The translations under genes and the position numbers were made by a program. Source: Candidatus Eisenbergiella pullistercoris (GTDB taxonomy: Bacteria > Bacillota > Clostridia > Lachnospirales > Lachnospiraceae). Taken from it: a stretch of DNA of 50,179 nt. Below, piece after piece: positions 41,353 through 48,914 of this stretch (the stretch's first letter is position 1; every line of letters begins with the position of its first letter). The notes under the pieces were generated by a model, which was not told where the DNA came from, did no database searches, and worked only from the letters and a program-made list of their open reading frames with translations. The stretch lies in NCBI GenBank assembly GCA_019115665.1, contig DXDD01000048.1:1-50179 (forward strand). The letters are read 5' to 3'.

Positions 41353-42033
41353 TTACCGGGATTCCTTTCCGCTCACGATCCGCCCGTCCTCAATGCGGAC
41401 GATCCGATCCGCCATCTGCGCGATTTCTTCATTATGCGTGATCATCACCATGGTCTGAGAAAATTTCTGTCCGGCCACCTTCATCAGTCCCAACACGTCC
41501 TGACTGGTCCGGGAATCCAGGTTCCCGGTGGGCTCGTCCGCAAGAAGGATGGCGGGCTTTGCCGCCAGCGCCCGCGCAATGGCCACACGCTGCTGCTGGC
41601 CTCCGGACAGCTGGTTCGGCCGGCTGCTTTGCTTTTTTTCAAGCCCCAGAGCGGTGATGACCTCCTGCAGATAGTCCCGGTCCGGCCGCCTCCCGTCCAG
41701 CTCCAGAGGCAGGACGATATTTTCATAAACGCTGAGCACCGGAACCAGATTGTAGGACTGGAACACAAATCCGATCTTCCTCCGCCGGAAGATGGTCAGC
41801 GCTTCATCCTTCAGGGAAAAAATGTCCTTTCCGTCCACCGTCACTCTGCCGGATGTCGGCCGGTCCAGCCCTCCCAGCATATGCAGCAGAGTGGATTTTC
41901 CCGATCCGGAGGTGCCCACGATCGCCACAAATTCTCCGTTTTCCACCGCCAGATCCACGCCGTCCAGCGCCCGTACCTGCGTGTCGCCGGATCCGTAATA
42001 TTTTTTCAGGTTTTCTGTCTCCAGGATTGCCAT
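41353..42033 (-). CDS. ABC transporter ATP-binding protein (MacB/LolD type)
   Basis: A 226-residue ATPase with Walker [10 protein letters not shown], signature [15 protein letters not shown], Walker [13 protein letters not shown] and [14 protein letters not shown]. The GNLD extension after Walker B is typical of the MacB/LolD/FtsE group. It pairs with the FtsX-type permease downstream. The leader carries a GCCGCC hairpin next to the ribosome-binding site. Confidence 0.94.
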   Translation of the reverse strand: MAILETENLKKYYGSGDTQVRALDGVDLAVENGEFVAIVGTSGSGKSTLLHMLGGLDRPTSGRVTVDGKDIFSLKDEALTIFRRRKIGFVFQSYNLVPVLSVYENIVLPLELDGRRPDRDYLQEVITALGLEKKQSSRPNQLSGGQQQRVAIARALAAKPAILLADEPTGNLDSRTSQDVLGLMKVAGQKFSQTMVMITHNEEIAQMADRIVRIEDGRIVSGKESR

Positions 42034-42047
42034 ACTTCCGCCTTTCC

Positions 42048-42062
42048 GCCGCCGAAGGCGGC
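42048..42062 (-). other. Hairpin just upstream of the ATPase ribosome-binding site
   Basis: GCCGCC-GAA-GGCGGC, 6-bp stem, 15 nt before the ATPase start. Same position and sequence type as at 2942 and 45818. Confidence 0.6.
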
Positions 42063-42178
42063 CATTTCATCCGGTGGGTCGTCAGTACGGCCTTACGCGC
42101 ATGCGCGCGGTCCGCACAGCCGTCTGACAACGCCTCCAATAGAAAAAGCCCGCAGTGCCTTTTCACACTACAGACTTT

Positions 42179-42207
42179 ATCATGGGGATCTTTCCCGGTA
42201 CTGTCAG
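42179..42207 (-). promoter_or_regulatory. Promoter candidate for the FtsX-type ABC operon
   Basis: On the minus strand CTGACA (42202-42207), 17 nt, CATGAT (42179-42184), giving a leader of about 140 nt before the ATPase gene. Confidence 0.5.
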
Positions 42208-42212
42208 AAATG

Positions 42213-42226
42213 TGACAATGTTGTCA
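42213..42226. promoter_or_regulatory. Inverted repeat upstream of the ABC promoter
   Basis: TGACAA-TG-TTGTCA lies just upstream of the -35 box, the place for an OmpR-type activator. The adjacent response regulator (43298-44011) is the obvious candidate to bind it. Assignment is inference. Confidence 0.4.
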
Positions 42227-42232
42227 TTTTTC

Positions 42233-42263
42233 GTAACAGTTCTGCCGAAGGCTGAACTGTTAC
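42233..42263. repeat. Dispersed hairpin element, copy 2
   Basis: GTAACAGTTC-TGCCGAAGGCT-GAACTGTTAC. The reverse complement contains the same 19-nt core as 35135-35163; the outer stem pair A-T is swapped to T-A between the copies. Confidence 0.7.
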
Positions 42264-42274
42264 CATTTTTCCTG

Positions 42275-42306
42275 CCATGCCGTGGCGTTTTATGCCGAGG
42301 CCGCGG
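42275..42306 (-). repeat. Dispersed leader element, copy B
   Basis: CCATGCCGTGGCGTTTTATG followed by CCGAGGCCGCGG; diverged copy of the element at 8149 and 44020. It directly adjoins the hairpin at 42233. The rest of 42034-42392 is GC-rich and shows no gene I can support. Confidence 0.6.
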
Positions 42307-42392
42307 GCCGGGCCGCCAGTCCGGCGCTGCAAACTTCCTTTCCGCCCGGCACGATCCTTCCCGCGCCCCCCAAAAAACGCGCGGCTTCTGTC

Positions 42393-43301
42393 TCATCGCG
42401 GCAGCCAGATGGAAAAGGCGCTGCCGCCTCCCGGCCCGCTTTTCACCTTCACATAGCCGCCCTGGCCGGAGACGATCTGCCTGGTCAGGTAGAGACCGAT
42501 CCCCACGCCCTCCTCCTGCCAGGCGGAGGGAGAGCGGTAAAAGCGGCCGAAGATCTTCGCCTGCTCCTCCTCCGAAATGCCGGGGCCGGTATCCGTCACC
42601 TGAACGGCGGAAAACATTTCGTATTCTCTCACCTCCACGGTCACGCTGCCGCCGCAAGGCGTGTACTTCACCGCATTGTCCAGCAGGTTGCAGAGCGCCT
42701 CCTCCGTCCATTTGGGATCAAAAACGCCGCTCCCTTTCGTGCTTTTCACCGTGAGGGAAATCTTCTTTTCGGAAGCCTTCGGCGCGTACTGGGAAACGGC
42801 GCGCTCCACCACGGGCCCGATCTCTCCCCGCTTCGGATGAAGGGCCAGAAGCCCGGTTTCCAGCCGGGAGGTTTTCACCAGCGCTTCGATCAGGCTCTGC
42901 AGCTTTTCCGACTGAGTCCGGATGGCCCCGACACAGGCTTCCGCCTGCGGAGGAAGCGGCTGCTCCTCCAGCAGCCCGGCGTAAAGCTTCAGATTGGCAA
43001 CCGGCGTCCTGGTCTGATGGGAGATGTCCGAAATCAGCGTGCTGATCTGCTCCTCCCGCCTCTTCTGCTTTTCCGCGGATACCGAACCGGCGGCCAGATA
43101 CTGATGCAGCCGGCTCTCCAGCGCGGACAGACGGCTTTCGTCAAAAGCCGTTTCCGAAAAGCTTCCGTTTACCGCCGCCTCCAGCATCTCCTCCATCCGC
43201 CTGTAGGTACGCGCCGTCCGCAGGCGGCTCCAGAGGACGATCCCGATCCCTGTCAAAATGCCCGCTCCCGCAGCCAGATATCCAATCATATCCACCCTCA
43301 T
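42393..43301 (-). CDS. Sensor histidine kinase (HisKA type)
   Basis: A 302-residue kinase with one N-terminal membrane helix (about 5-25), a short linker, the phosphoacceptor motif SDISHQTRTPVANLKLY (His95), and an ATPase domain with CNLLDNAVKYTP, DTGPGI and a GVGIGLYLTRQI glycine box. The small sensor part suggests it senses within the membrane or through the transporter it neighbours. The ATG overlaps the regulator stop as ATGA. Confidence 0.93.
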   Translation of the reverse strand: MRVDMIGYLAAGAGILTGIGIVLWSRLRTARTYRRMEEMLEAAVNGSFSETAFDESRLSALESRLHQYLAAGSVSAEKQKRREEQISTLISDISHQTRTPVANLKLYAGLLEEQPLPPQAEACVGAIRTQSEKLQSLIEALVKTSRLETGLLALHPKRGEIGPVVERAVSQYAPKASEKKISLTVKSTKGSGVFDPKWTEEALCNLLDNAVKYTPCGGSVTVEVREYEMFSAVQVTDTGPGISEEEQAKIFGRFYRSPSAWQEEGVGIGLYLTRQIVSGQGGYVKVKSGPGGGSAFSIWLPR

Positions 43302-44011
43302 TTCTGAGTATTACAAAAGTTTCCGCATGCCCCATCGGCCGCCCAGGTGTAGCCGATGCCGTATACGGTGCGGAGATACCGCGGCTTCGCCGGTTCCGCC
43401 TCCAGCCTGGCCCGCAGCCGCTTCACCGTGACGGACAGCGCGTTTTCCTCCACGTATTCCGCCCCGTCCGTCCAGACCCGGTCCACCAGAACGGAACGGC
43501 TCACGGTATGACCCCGGTTTTCCACCAGGACACGCAGCAGCTTCTGCTCGGTTTTGGACAGCTCCACCGCCCTGCCGTCCCTGTAAAACTCCATCCGGTC
43601 AAAATCAAACCAGAAGGGGCCGGTGACCACAACGGAAGGAGCGGAAGCCCTTCCCCGCCTGAGCTGAACGGCCACCCGCGCCCGGAGAACCGACAGGGAA
43701 AAGGGCTTGGTGATATAGTCATCCGCCCCTGCCTCCAGCCCGGTGACCTCGTCCAGCTCCAGATCATTGGCCGTAAGCAAAATCGCCGGCACCTCCGGGC
43801 GTATGCTCTTCTGCTCCCGCAGGAGCTCCAGCCCGCTGCCGTCCGGCAGATTGATATCCAGGATCAGCAGGCTGAAGGCCTCCCGCGCCAGCGTCCTTTG
43901 GGCCTCCTTCCGGGTATGGCAGAGAACGACGTCCGTCTCCGGGCTTTGCAGCGCCATCCGGATTCCCGCCCCGAGCGCTGCGTCATCCTCCAGCAGCAGG
44001 ATTCTTTCCAT
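43298..44011 (-). CDS. OmpR/PhoB-type response regulator
   Basis: A 237-residue regulator: receiver domain with Asp9-Asp10, phosphoacceptor Asp52 (LLILDINLPDGSG) and Lys102 (YITKPF), then a winged-helix domain (about 130-225, LSKTEQKLLRVLVENRG and VTVKRLRARLE). The ATG at 44011 follows GGAGGTAAAA. The upstream open frame merely reads through hairpins. The leader shares its last 20 nt before the spacer with trmL. It is coupled to the histidine kinase and probably controls the ABC genes at 38584-42033. Confidence 0.94.
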   Translation of the reverse strand: MERILLLEDDAALGAGIRMALQSPETDVVLCHTRKEAQRTLAREAFSLLILDINLPDGSGLELLREQKSIRPEVPAILLTANDLELDEVTGLEAGADDYITKPFSLSVLRARVAVQLRRGRASAPSVVVTGPFWFDFDRMEFYRDGRAVELSKTEQKLLRVLVENRGHTVSRSVLVDRVWTDGAEYVEENALSVTVKRLRARLEAEPAKPRYLRTVYGIGYTWAADGACGNFCNTQK

Positions 44012-44019
44012 TTTTACCT

Positions 44020-44050
44020 CCATGCCGAAGCGTTTTACGCTGAGGCCGCG
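44020..44050 (-). repeat. Dispersed leader element, copy C
   Basis: CCATGCCGAAGCGTTTTACG followed by CTGAGGCCGCG. On the minus strand it ends AAAACGCTTCGGCATGGAGG and supplies the ribosome-binding site of the response regulator. Confidence 0.7.
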
Positions 44051-44152
44051 AGGAGAAATCACGCAGGTGATTTCTCCTCTGCGATCACAGCAGTTTTGCG
44101 TCGCTGCAAAACTGCCGATTGAAAAATGCGCTATCGAGCGCATTTTTCAATC
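44050..44152. repeat. Block of three consecutive perfect hairpins
   Basis: Stem 1: GAGGAGAAATCAC with 44067-44079 (13 bp, loop GCAG). Stem 2: GCAGTTTTGC with 44106-44115 (10 bp). Stem 3: GATTGAAAAATGCGCT with 44137-44152 (16 bp, loop ATCG). The block fills the gap between a GH13 gene and the response regulator. The core AAATGCGC/GCGCATTT of stem 3 recurs in the hairpin at 48881-48908. Confidence 0.75.
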
Positions 44153-44162
44153 TTACCGCCCT

Positions 44163-45803
44163 TCAGACCGTCTTCTTCAGGTACATCCTCGCCTCATAGG
44201 GGCGCAGCTTCGTCTCGTCCGCATCCTGATAATTGCCGAGCAGAAGCTCTCCCAGGCCGCTTTTCCTGAGCTTTTCTCCGTCCTCTCCGGAAAGCGCGGC
44301 TTCGCCGCCGTGGAAGTTGCACAGCACCGTAAGCGTTTCCTTCGGGGTGGTGCGGGTATAGGCGAAAATGTCCGGGTCGTCCGCGTACAGAAGTTCAAAC
44401 TCTCCGTCCACGAATACCGCGTGCTCCTTGCGCAGCGCGATCAGCCTGCGGTAGAAACTGAATACCGAATCCGGATCGTCCGTCTGGGCGGCCGCGTTGA
44501 TCTCCCTGTAATTGGGATTCACCTTCAGCCAGGGCGTTCCCGTGGTAAAGCCGGCGTTTTCGCTGTCGTCCCACTGCATGGGCGTGCGGGCGTTGTCCCG
44601 GCTCTTCGCCATGAGGGAGGCCATGATGTCTTTTTTTGCATATCCGGCTTCCAGGCGCTCGTGATACATGTTGACGGATTCAATATCCCGGTAATCCGCG
44701 ATCTCCTCCATCCCCGCGTTGGTCATGCCCAGCTCCTCGCCCTGATAAATATAGGGCGTTCCCTGCAGACCGTGAAGCAGGGCTGCCAGCATCTTGGCGG
44801 ATTCCACCCGGTATTTCCCGTCGTTTCCCCAGCGGGAGACGATGCGGGGCAGGTCGTGGTTGTTCCAGAACAGGCTGTTCCAGCCGCAGCCGTAGAGGGC
44901 CTTCTGCCATTTCGCCAGCACCTCCTTGAGCTTCCGGAAGTCCAGAGGGGCCAGGTCCCATTTTTCCTTTCCGGGAATCTGGTCCAGACCGATGTGCTCG
45001 AACTGGAACACCATGGAAAACTCGCTTCCGTCCGGATTGCTGTAGAGCTTCGCGTTCTCCGTGTTCGCGCCCCAGGCCTCGCCCACGGTGATCAGATCGC
45101 CCTTCTGGAAGGTTTCCCGGGAAAGCTCCCGAATGAACTCATGCAGCCTCGGCCCGTTGTTGGTGATCTTCCGGTCCGGCTCCTTGGCAATCTGGTCGAT
45201 CACGTCCAGACGGAAGCCGCCCACGCCCTTTTCCATCCACCACAGGATCATGTCATAGATCTCCCGGCGCACCTTAGGATTTTCCCAGTTTAAGTCCGGC
45301 TGCTTCACGGAGAACTGGTGAAAATAATACTGCCCGCACTCCGGCACCCACTCCCAGGCCGGGCCGCCGAAGCAGGCGCGCATGTCGTTGGGATATTCTC
45401 CCTCCACGCCGTCCCGCCATACATAATAATCATGATAGGGGTTGTCCTTCCCCTTCTTCGCCTCAATAAACCAGGGATGCTCGTCGGAGGAATGGTTCAG
45501 CACCAGATCCAGGATGATTCGGATTCCATGCTTTTTTCCTTCCGCGATCAGCTCTTCCATATCGGACAGGGTTCCAAACAGGGGATCGATGTCCCGATAG
45601 TCTGAAATGTCGTAGCCGTTGTCGTCCTGCGGGGAACGGCACACCGGAGAAAGCCAGATGGCGTCGATCCCCAGCTTCTCCAGATAGTCCAGCTTTCCGA
45701 TGATCCCCTGCAGGTCCCCCATGCCGCTTCCCGTGCTGTCGCAGAAGCTGCGGGGATAGATCTGATATACGACGGCGTTCTGCCACCATTTTTTCTGTGT
45801 CAT
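44163..45803 (-). CDS. GH13 alpha-glucosidase, DexB/oligo-1,6-glucosidase type
   Basis: A 546-residue alpha-amylase-family enzyme. Catalytic residues: nucleophile Asp200 (GGFRLDVID), acid/base Glu242 (VGEAWGA), and Asp317 (NNHDLPR). QPDLNWENP and SMVFQFEHIGL are characteristic of glucan 1,6-alpha-glucosidases such as streptococcal DexB, so isomaltose-type oligosaccharides are the likely substrate; trehalose-6-phosphate hydrolase is a less likely alternative. The ATG at 45803 follows GGAGAGGAAG. An extended frame to 45950 only reads through repeats. It is separated from a second GH13 gene by an 85-bp duplicated hairpin unit. Confidence 0.93.
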   Translation of the reverse strand: MTQKKWWQNAVVYQIYPRSFCDSTGSGMGDLQGIIGKLDYLEKLGIDAIWLSPVCRSPQDDNGYDISDYRDIDPLFGTLSDMEELIAEGKKHGIRIILDLVLNHSSDEHPWFIEAKKGKDNPYHDYYVWRDGVEGEYPNDMRACFGGPAWEWVPECGQYYFHQFSVKQPDLNWENPKVRREIYDMILWWMEKGVGGFRLDVIDQIAKEPDRKITNNGPRLHEFIRELSRETFQKGDLITVGEAWGANTENAKLYSNPDGSEFSMVFQFEHIGLDQIPGKEKWDLAPLDFRKLKEVLAKWQKALYGCGWNSLFWNNHDLPRIVSRWGNDGKYRVESAKMLAALLHGLQGTPYIYQGEELGMTNAGMEEIADYRDIESVNMYHERLEAGYAKKDIMASLMAKSRDNARTPMQWDDSENAGFTTGTPWLKVNPNYREINAAAQTDDPDSVFSFYRRLIALRKEHAVFVDGEFELLYADDPDIFAYTRTTPKETLTVLCNFHGGEAALSGEDGEKLRKSGLGELLLGNYQDADETKLRPYEARMYLKKTV

Positions 45804-45807
45804 GCTT

Positions 45808-45977
45808 CCTCTCCTTCTGCCGCCGAAGGGCGGCATTTTATTTGTAGAAGAATGGCTGATGCCATTCTTCGGCACGAACTTTAGTTCGTGCCCCTCTCCT
45901 TCTGCCGCCGAAGGGCGGCATTTCATTTGTAGAAGAATGGCTGATGCCATTCTTCGGCACGAACTTTAGTCCGTGCC
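45808..45977. repeat. 85-bp tandem duplication, each copy with three hairpins
   Basis: Copy 1 is 45808-45892 and copy 2 is 45893-45977, differing at about two positions. Each has TGCCGCC/GGCGGCA (45818-45835 in copy 1), GAAGAATGGC/GCCATTCTTC (45847-45870) and GGCACGAAC/GTTCGTGCC (45871-45892), arranged without gaps between the last two. Copy 2 contains the stop codon (45966-45968) of the upstream GH13 gene; copy 1 leads into the ribosome-binding site of the downstream one. Confidence 0.9.
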
Positions 45978-47687
45978 CCTTTCCTTTCCTCCCAGCCTGA
46001 TGACCAGGCATTCCCAGGGACGCAGCGTCAGCTCCCCTTTTTCAAAGAGCGGAGCCGTCTCATAATTGTCCAGAAGAAGCTCCGATTCGTTCATCAGCGC
46101 TTCCGTCGCGTCCGCCTCCGCGAGAGGCAGCCGCATTTCCTCTGAAAGGGCGCTGGTCACGACCAGGATACGGTTTCTTTCGTCCCTTCTTTCATAGGCG
46201 AGGATGCCGCTTCGATCCTGTAAACGGGGGATCAGCCTTCCGTAAATGAAGGTTTCCTCCAGGTCGGGCCGCCTGCGCACGGACACCAGCTTCCGGTAAA
46301 AATGCAGCAGGGAATCCGGGTCCTTTTCCTGCGCTTCATAATTCAGCCACGTGTAATTGGGATTGACCGCAAACCAGGGCGTTCCCGTGGTGAAGCCCGC
46401 GTTTTCACTGCCGTCCCACTGCATGGGCGTGCGGCTGTGCTCCCTGCTGTTACTGTTGATCCGGAAAAGCGCCTCCTCCGGCGTCAGACCTTTTTTCAGA
46501 AATTCCTCATATTCCGCATGGGTGGGCGCATCCACGTATTCGTCCATGCTCTTTTTCGGGAAATCCCGCATCCCGATCTCCTGTCCCTGATAGAGGAACA
46601 CGATCCCCGGAAGAAAGAAATTGGTCACGGGAAGCATGCGGATGCTGTGAGGATTCCGGTCCTCCTTCGCCAGAAAACGGTCGATGCATCTGTTCTTATC
46701 ATGATTTTCCAGAAAATTGCAGAGAAGCCCCCTGCCGTCCACCACCTTCTGCGCCTCAAACAGCCTGTCCCGGTAGTCGTTGAACATCCCCAGGGTGTCG
46801 CCGTTCCATTCCGGATAATATACATTGTGATGGGTATGGCTGAAGTCAAAGACCGAGCTGAAGCTTCCGTTCTCTCCGATCACGGCCTCCACGTCCTCCG
46901 GCTTCATATTGTCATACTCCCCGATCGTCAGCGCGTCCGAAGGGGCGAACGCCTTCTCCTTCAGCTCCAGCAGAAAATCGGAAAGGCCCTTCACATTATT
47001 GATATGATCGAACGCCAGGCAGAGCCCGTCCGGGCCGTCCGCCGGCAGGTCCTCATAATCATAGTTTTTCTTCAGATGGCTGATCGCATCCAGCCGGAAG
47101 CCGCCGAGTCCCAGCTCCATCCATTCCCTTATGATCCGGCAGATCTCCTCCCGCAGCTCCGGGTTTTCCCAGTTCAGATCCGGCTGCTGCTTCGTGAACA
47201 GGTGCAGATAATACAGGTTTTCCCGCCCCGGCACCTTCTCCCAGGCGCTTCCCCCGAAGATGGAGCGCCAGTTGTTGGGCGGCCCGCCGGCCCTGCCCTC
47301 CCGGAACACGTAATAATTCCCGTATTTCCCGTAGGGGTCGCGCAGCGCCTTTTGAAACCACTCATGCTGATCAGAGGAATGGTTCGCCACCAGATCCATC
47401 AGGATCCGGATCCCCTTTTCCTTCGCTTTCGCGATCAGCTCCTTCATGTCCTCCATGCTGCCGAAGCAGGGATCGATGTCCATGTAGTCGGACACATCGT
47501 ATCCGTTGTCCACCATGGGCGACGGAAAGACCGGACACAGCCAGATCACGTTCGCGCCCAGCGCCGCTATTTTGTCCAGACGCCGGATCACGCCCTGCAG
47601 GTCTCCGATCCCGTCCCCGTTGGTGTCCTGAAAGCTCTTGGGGTAAATCTGATAACCGACCGTACGGTGCCACCATTGCTTTTTCAT
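45966..47687 (-). CDS. GH13 alpha-glucosidase (second enzyme)
   Basis: A 573-residue alpha-amylase-family enzyme with nucleophile Asp200 (GGFRLDAIS), acid/base Glu257 (TIGEYDN) and Asp330 (ENHDKNR). It is related to the downstream GH13 enzyme but differs around the acid/base (GEYDN rather than GEAWG) and has extra segments, suggesting a different linkage or chain-length preference within the oligo-1,6-/alpha-glucosidase group. The ATG at 47687 follows GGAGG with a 6-nt gap. The last four residues (RGTD) and the stop are encoded by the duplicated repeat. Confidence 0.92.
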   Translation of the reverse strand: MKKQWWHRTVGYQIYPKSFQDTNGDGIGDLQGVIRRLDKIAALGANVIWLCPVFPSPMVDNGYDVSDYMDIDPCFGSMEDMKELIAKAKEKGIRILMDLVANHSSDQHEWFQKALRDPYGKYGNYYVFREGRAGGPPNNWRSIFGGSAWEKVPGRENLYYLHLFTKQQPDLNWENPELREEICRIIREWMELGLGGFRLDAISHLKKNYDYEDLPADGPDGLCLAFDHINNVKGLSDFLLELKEKAFAPSDALTIGEYDNMKPEDVEAVIGENGSFSSVFDFSHTHHNVYYPEWNGDTLGMFNDYRDRLFEAQKVVDGRGLLCNFLENHDKNRCIDRFLAKEDRNPHSIRMLPVTNFFLPGIVFLYQGQEIGMRDFPKKSMDEYVDAPTHAEYEEFLKKGLTPEEALFRINSNSREHSRTPMQWDGSENAGFTTGTPWFAVNPNYTWLNYEAQEKDPDSLLHFYRKLVSVRRRPDLEETFIYGRLIPRLQDRSGILAYERRDERNRILVVTSALSEEMRLPLAEADATEALMNESELLLDNYETAPLFEKGELTLRPWECLVIRLGGKERGTD

Positions 47688-47717
47688 GGGAATCCTCCAT
47701 CTATTCAAGATTTTAGG

Positions 47718-48851
47718 CTATCTTACCGCAGGAAGGGGCGGAATACAATCTTTTTTCAAAGGATTTTGGAGAAATTCATACCTTCCGGTATAATATCCCA
47801 CGATCCCGTCCTTCTTCGCGAGGATCCCCTGCGGCTCCACGTCGCAGCAGGACAGGATCTCGCCGGAACGCACGGGAAGGCGGTAGTCCGTCATATTGAA
47901 ACAATAGCGTTTCCCCTTATAGCTGTAAAGCTGCCCGTCTGCGAACGTCATCTCCCGGCCCAGCGCGGGAACAAAGCAGACGCTCTCCGCTCCGTCGTCC
48001 CTGAGCACCTCAACCATGGTTCGGGGAAATTCCAGCGTCAGGGGATTCTCAGACGCTTCCTGATCCTCCAGAGCGCAAAGGAGCGGCATGTCGTCATAAG
48101 CCCCGGTTTCCATCGTTTCCCCGCGCAGTATCAGGTAATTGATCTGGTGCCAGCGCTTGAGACTGTTGCCGCCGTCTATACTGATCACATTGGTCCCGCG
48201 GTTAAAATACGGATTCACGTTGACAATGGTTTTGCAGTAGTTGCTTGCCGGCCAGTGACCGACGATGACCGGCTTTTCAAACCGGTGGGGCTGAACGCCG
48301 AATTCCTTCACCGTCAGGCAGTACTCCATGTCCTGCTCCGTCAGCGGGCCGGGCTTCAGTCCGGCGTGCACAAAAATAAAATGCTCCGTTTCCAGGATAT
48401 GCGGAAGGGAATCCAGAAAGGAGATTTCCGCGGCATACCGCTCCCGCACGGCCGTCTTCAGCGCCCTCACCTCATCGAGCGTATCCCATCTCATCCCCAG
48501 TTCCCGCGCCATCTCCCGCAAAATGATATTTTCATGGGACTTCATATACGAAAGGACTTCCTCATCCGTCACCCATCCGCCGTACCATTCGGAAAAAATC
48601 GTGTCATTATTGCCCGCCGTCATGTACACATTGCCCTTTTCGGCACAGCGCATCACCGAACGCAGCAGCTCCAGGGACTCTTCGCCCTTTTCCAGAATAT
48701 CGCCCACGATCACCAGCGCGTCCTGCTCTCCAAATCCGGTTTGCCGCAGCATGGCAGAAAATCCCCTGTTGTCTCCATGGAGATCGCTGACAACGATCGC
48801 GCGCCGGTATCTGTCCAGCTCTGCGTGAGCAACCGTCGCCTTTATGTCCAT
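47718..48851 (-). CDS. Calcineurin-like metallophosphoesterase
   Basis: A 377-residue phosphoesterase. Metal ligands in order: Asp23/His25 (SDLHGDN), Asp51 (GDILEKG), GNND (80-83), a later His in FVHAG, and GHWPASNY. Its C-terminal 130 residues, about 245-375, are an additional domain with no family I recognise. The arrangement resembles serine/threonine-type bacterial phosphatases of the PrpE group. It lies 30 nt upstream of a GH13 gene, with GGAGGAG before the ATG. Substrate unknown. Confidence 0.88.
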   Translation of the reverse strand: MDIKATVAHAELDRYRRAIVVSDLHGDNRGFSAMLRQTGFGEQDALVIVGDILEKGEESLELLRSVMRCAEKGNVYMTAGNNDTIFSEWYGGWVTDEEVLSYMKSHENIILREMARELGMRWDTLDEVRALKTAVRERYAAEISFLDSLPHILETEHFIFVHAGLKPGPLTEQDMEYCLTVKEFGVQPHRFEKPVIVGHWPASNYCKTIVNVNPYFNRGTNVISIDGGNSLKRWHQINYLILRGETMETGAYDDMPLLCALEDQEASENPLTLEFPRTMVEVLRDDGAESVCFVPALGREMTFADGQLYSYKGKRYCFNMTDYRLPVRSGEILSCCDVEPQGILAKKDGIVGYYTGRYEFLQNPLKKDCIPPLPAVR

Positions 48852-48880
48852 TCTTCTCCTCCTCTTTTCCGTCCATCCCA

Positions 48881-48908
48881 GGGAAATGCGCTGTCAGGCG
48901 CATTTCCC
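48881..48908. repeat. Hairpin between the M24 peptidase and phosphoesterase genes
   Basis: GGGAAATGCGC-TGTCAG-GCGCATTTCCC, 11-bp perfect stem. It shares the core AAATGCGCTNTC and GCGCATTT with the third stem of the block at 44050-44152. There is no T-run, so it is not a classical terminator. Confidence 0.7.
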
Positions 48909-48914
48909 GGATCC

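Noticed and set aside
42204..42266. 20-residue open frame on the minus strand (begins MVTVQPSAE) across the hairpin element
   Set aside because: AGGA precedes the ATG, but the frame is made mostly of the repeated hairpin and ends at the predicted -35 box of the ABC promoter, so coding is unlikely.
44012..44143. N-terminal extension of the response regulator
   Set aside because: The extra residues are a read-through of three hairpins; the true start has a GGAGG site directly before the receiver domain.
45808..45977. Possible CRISPR array
   Set aside because: Only two copies, adjacent without spacers, and each unit is itself several hairpins; no cas genes are present.
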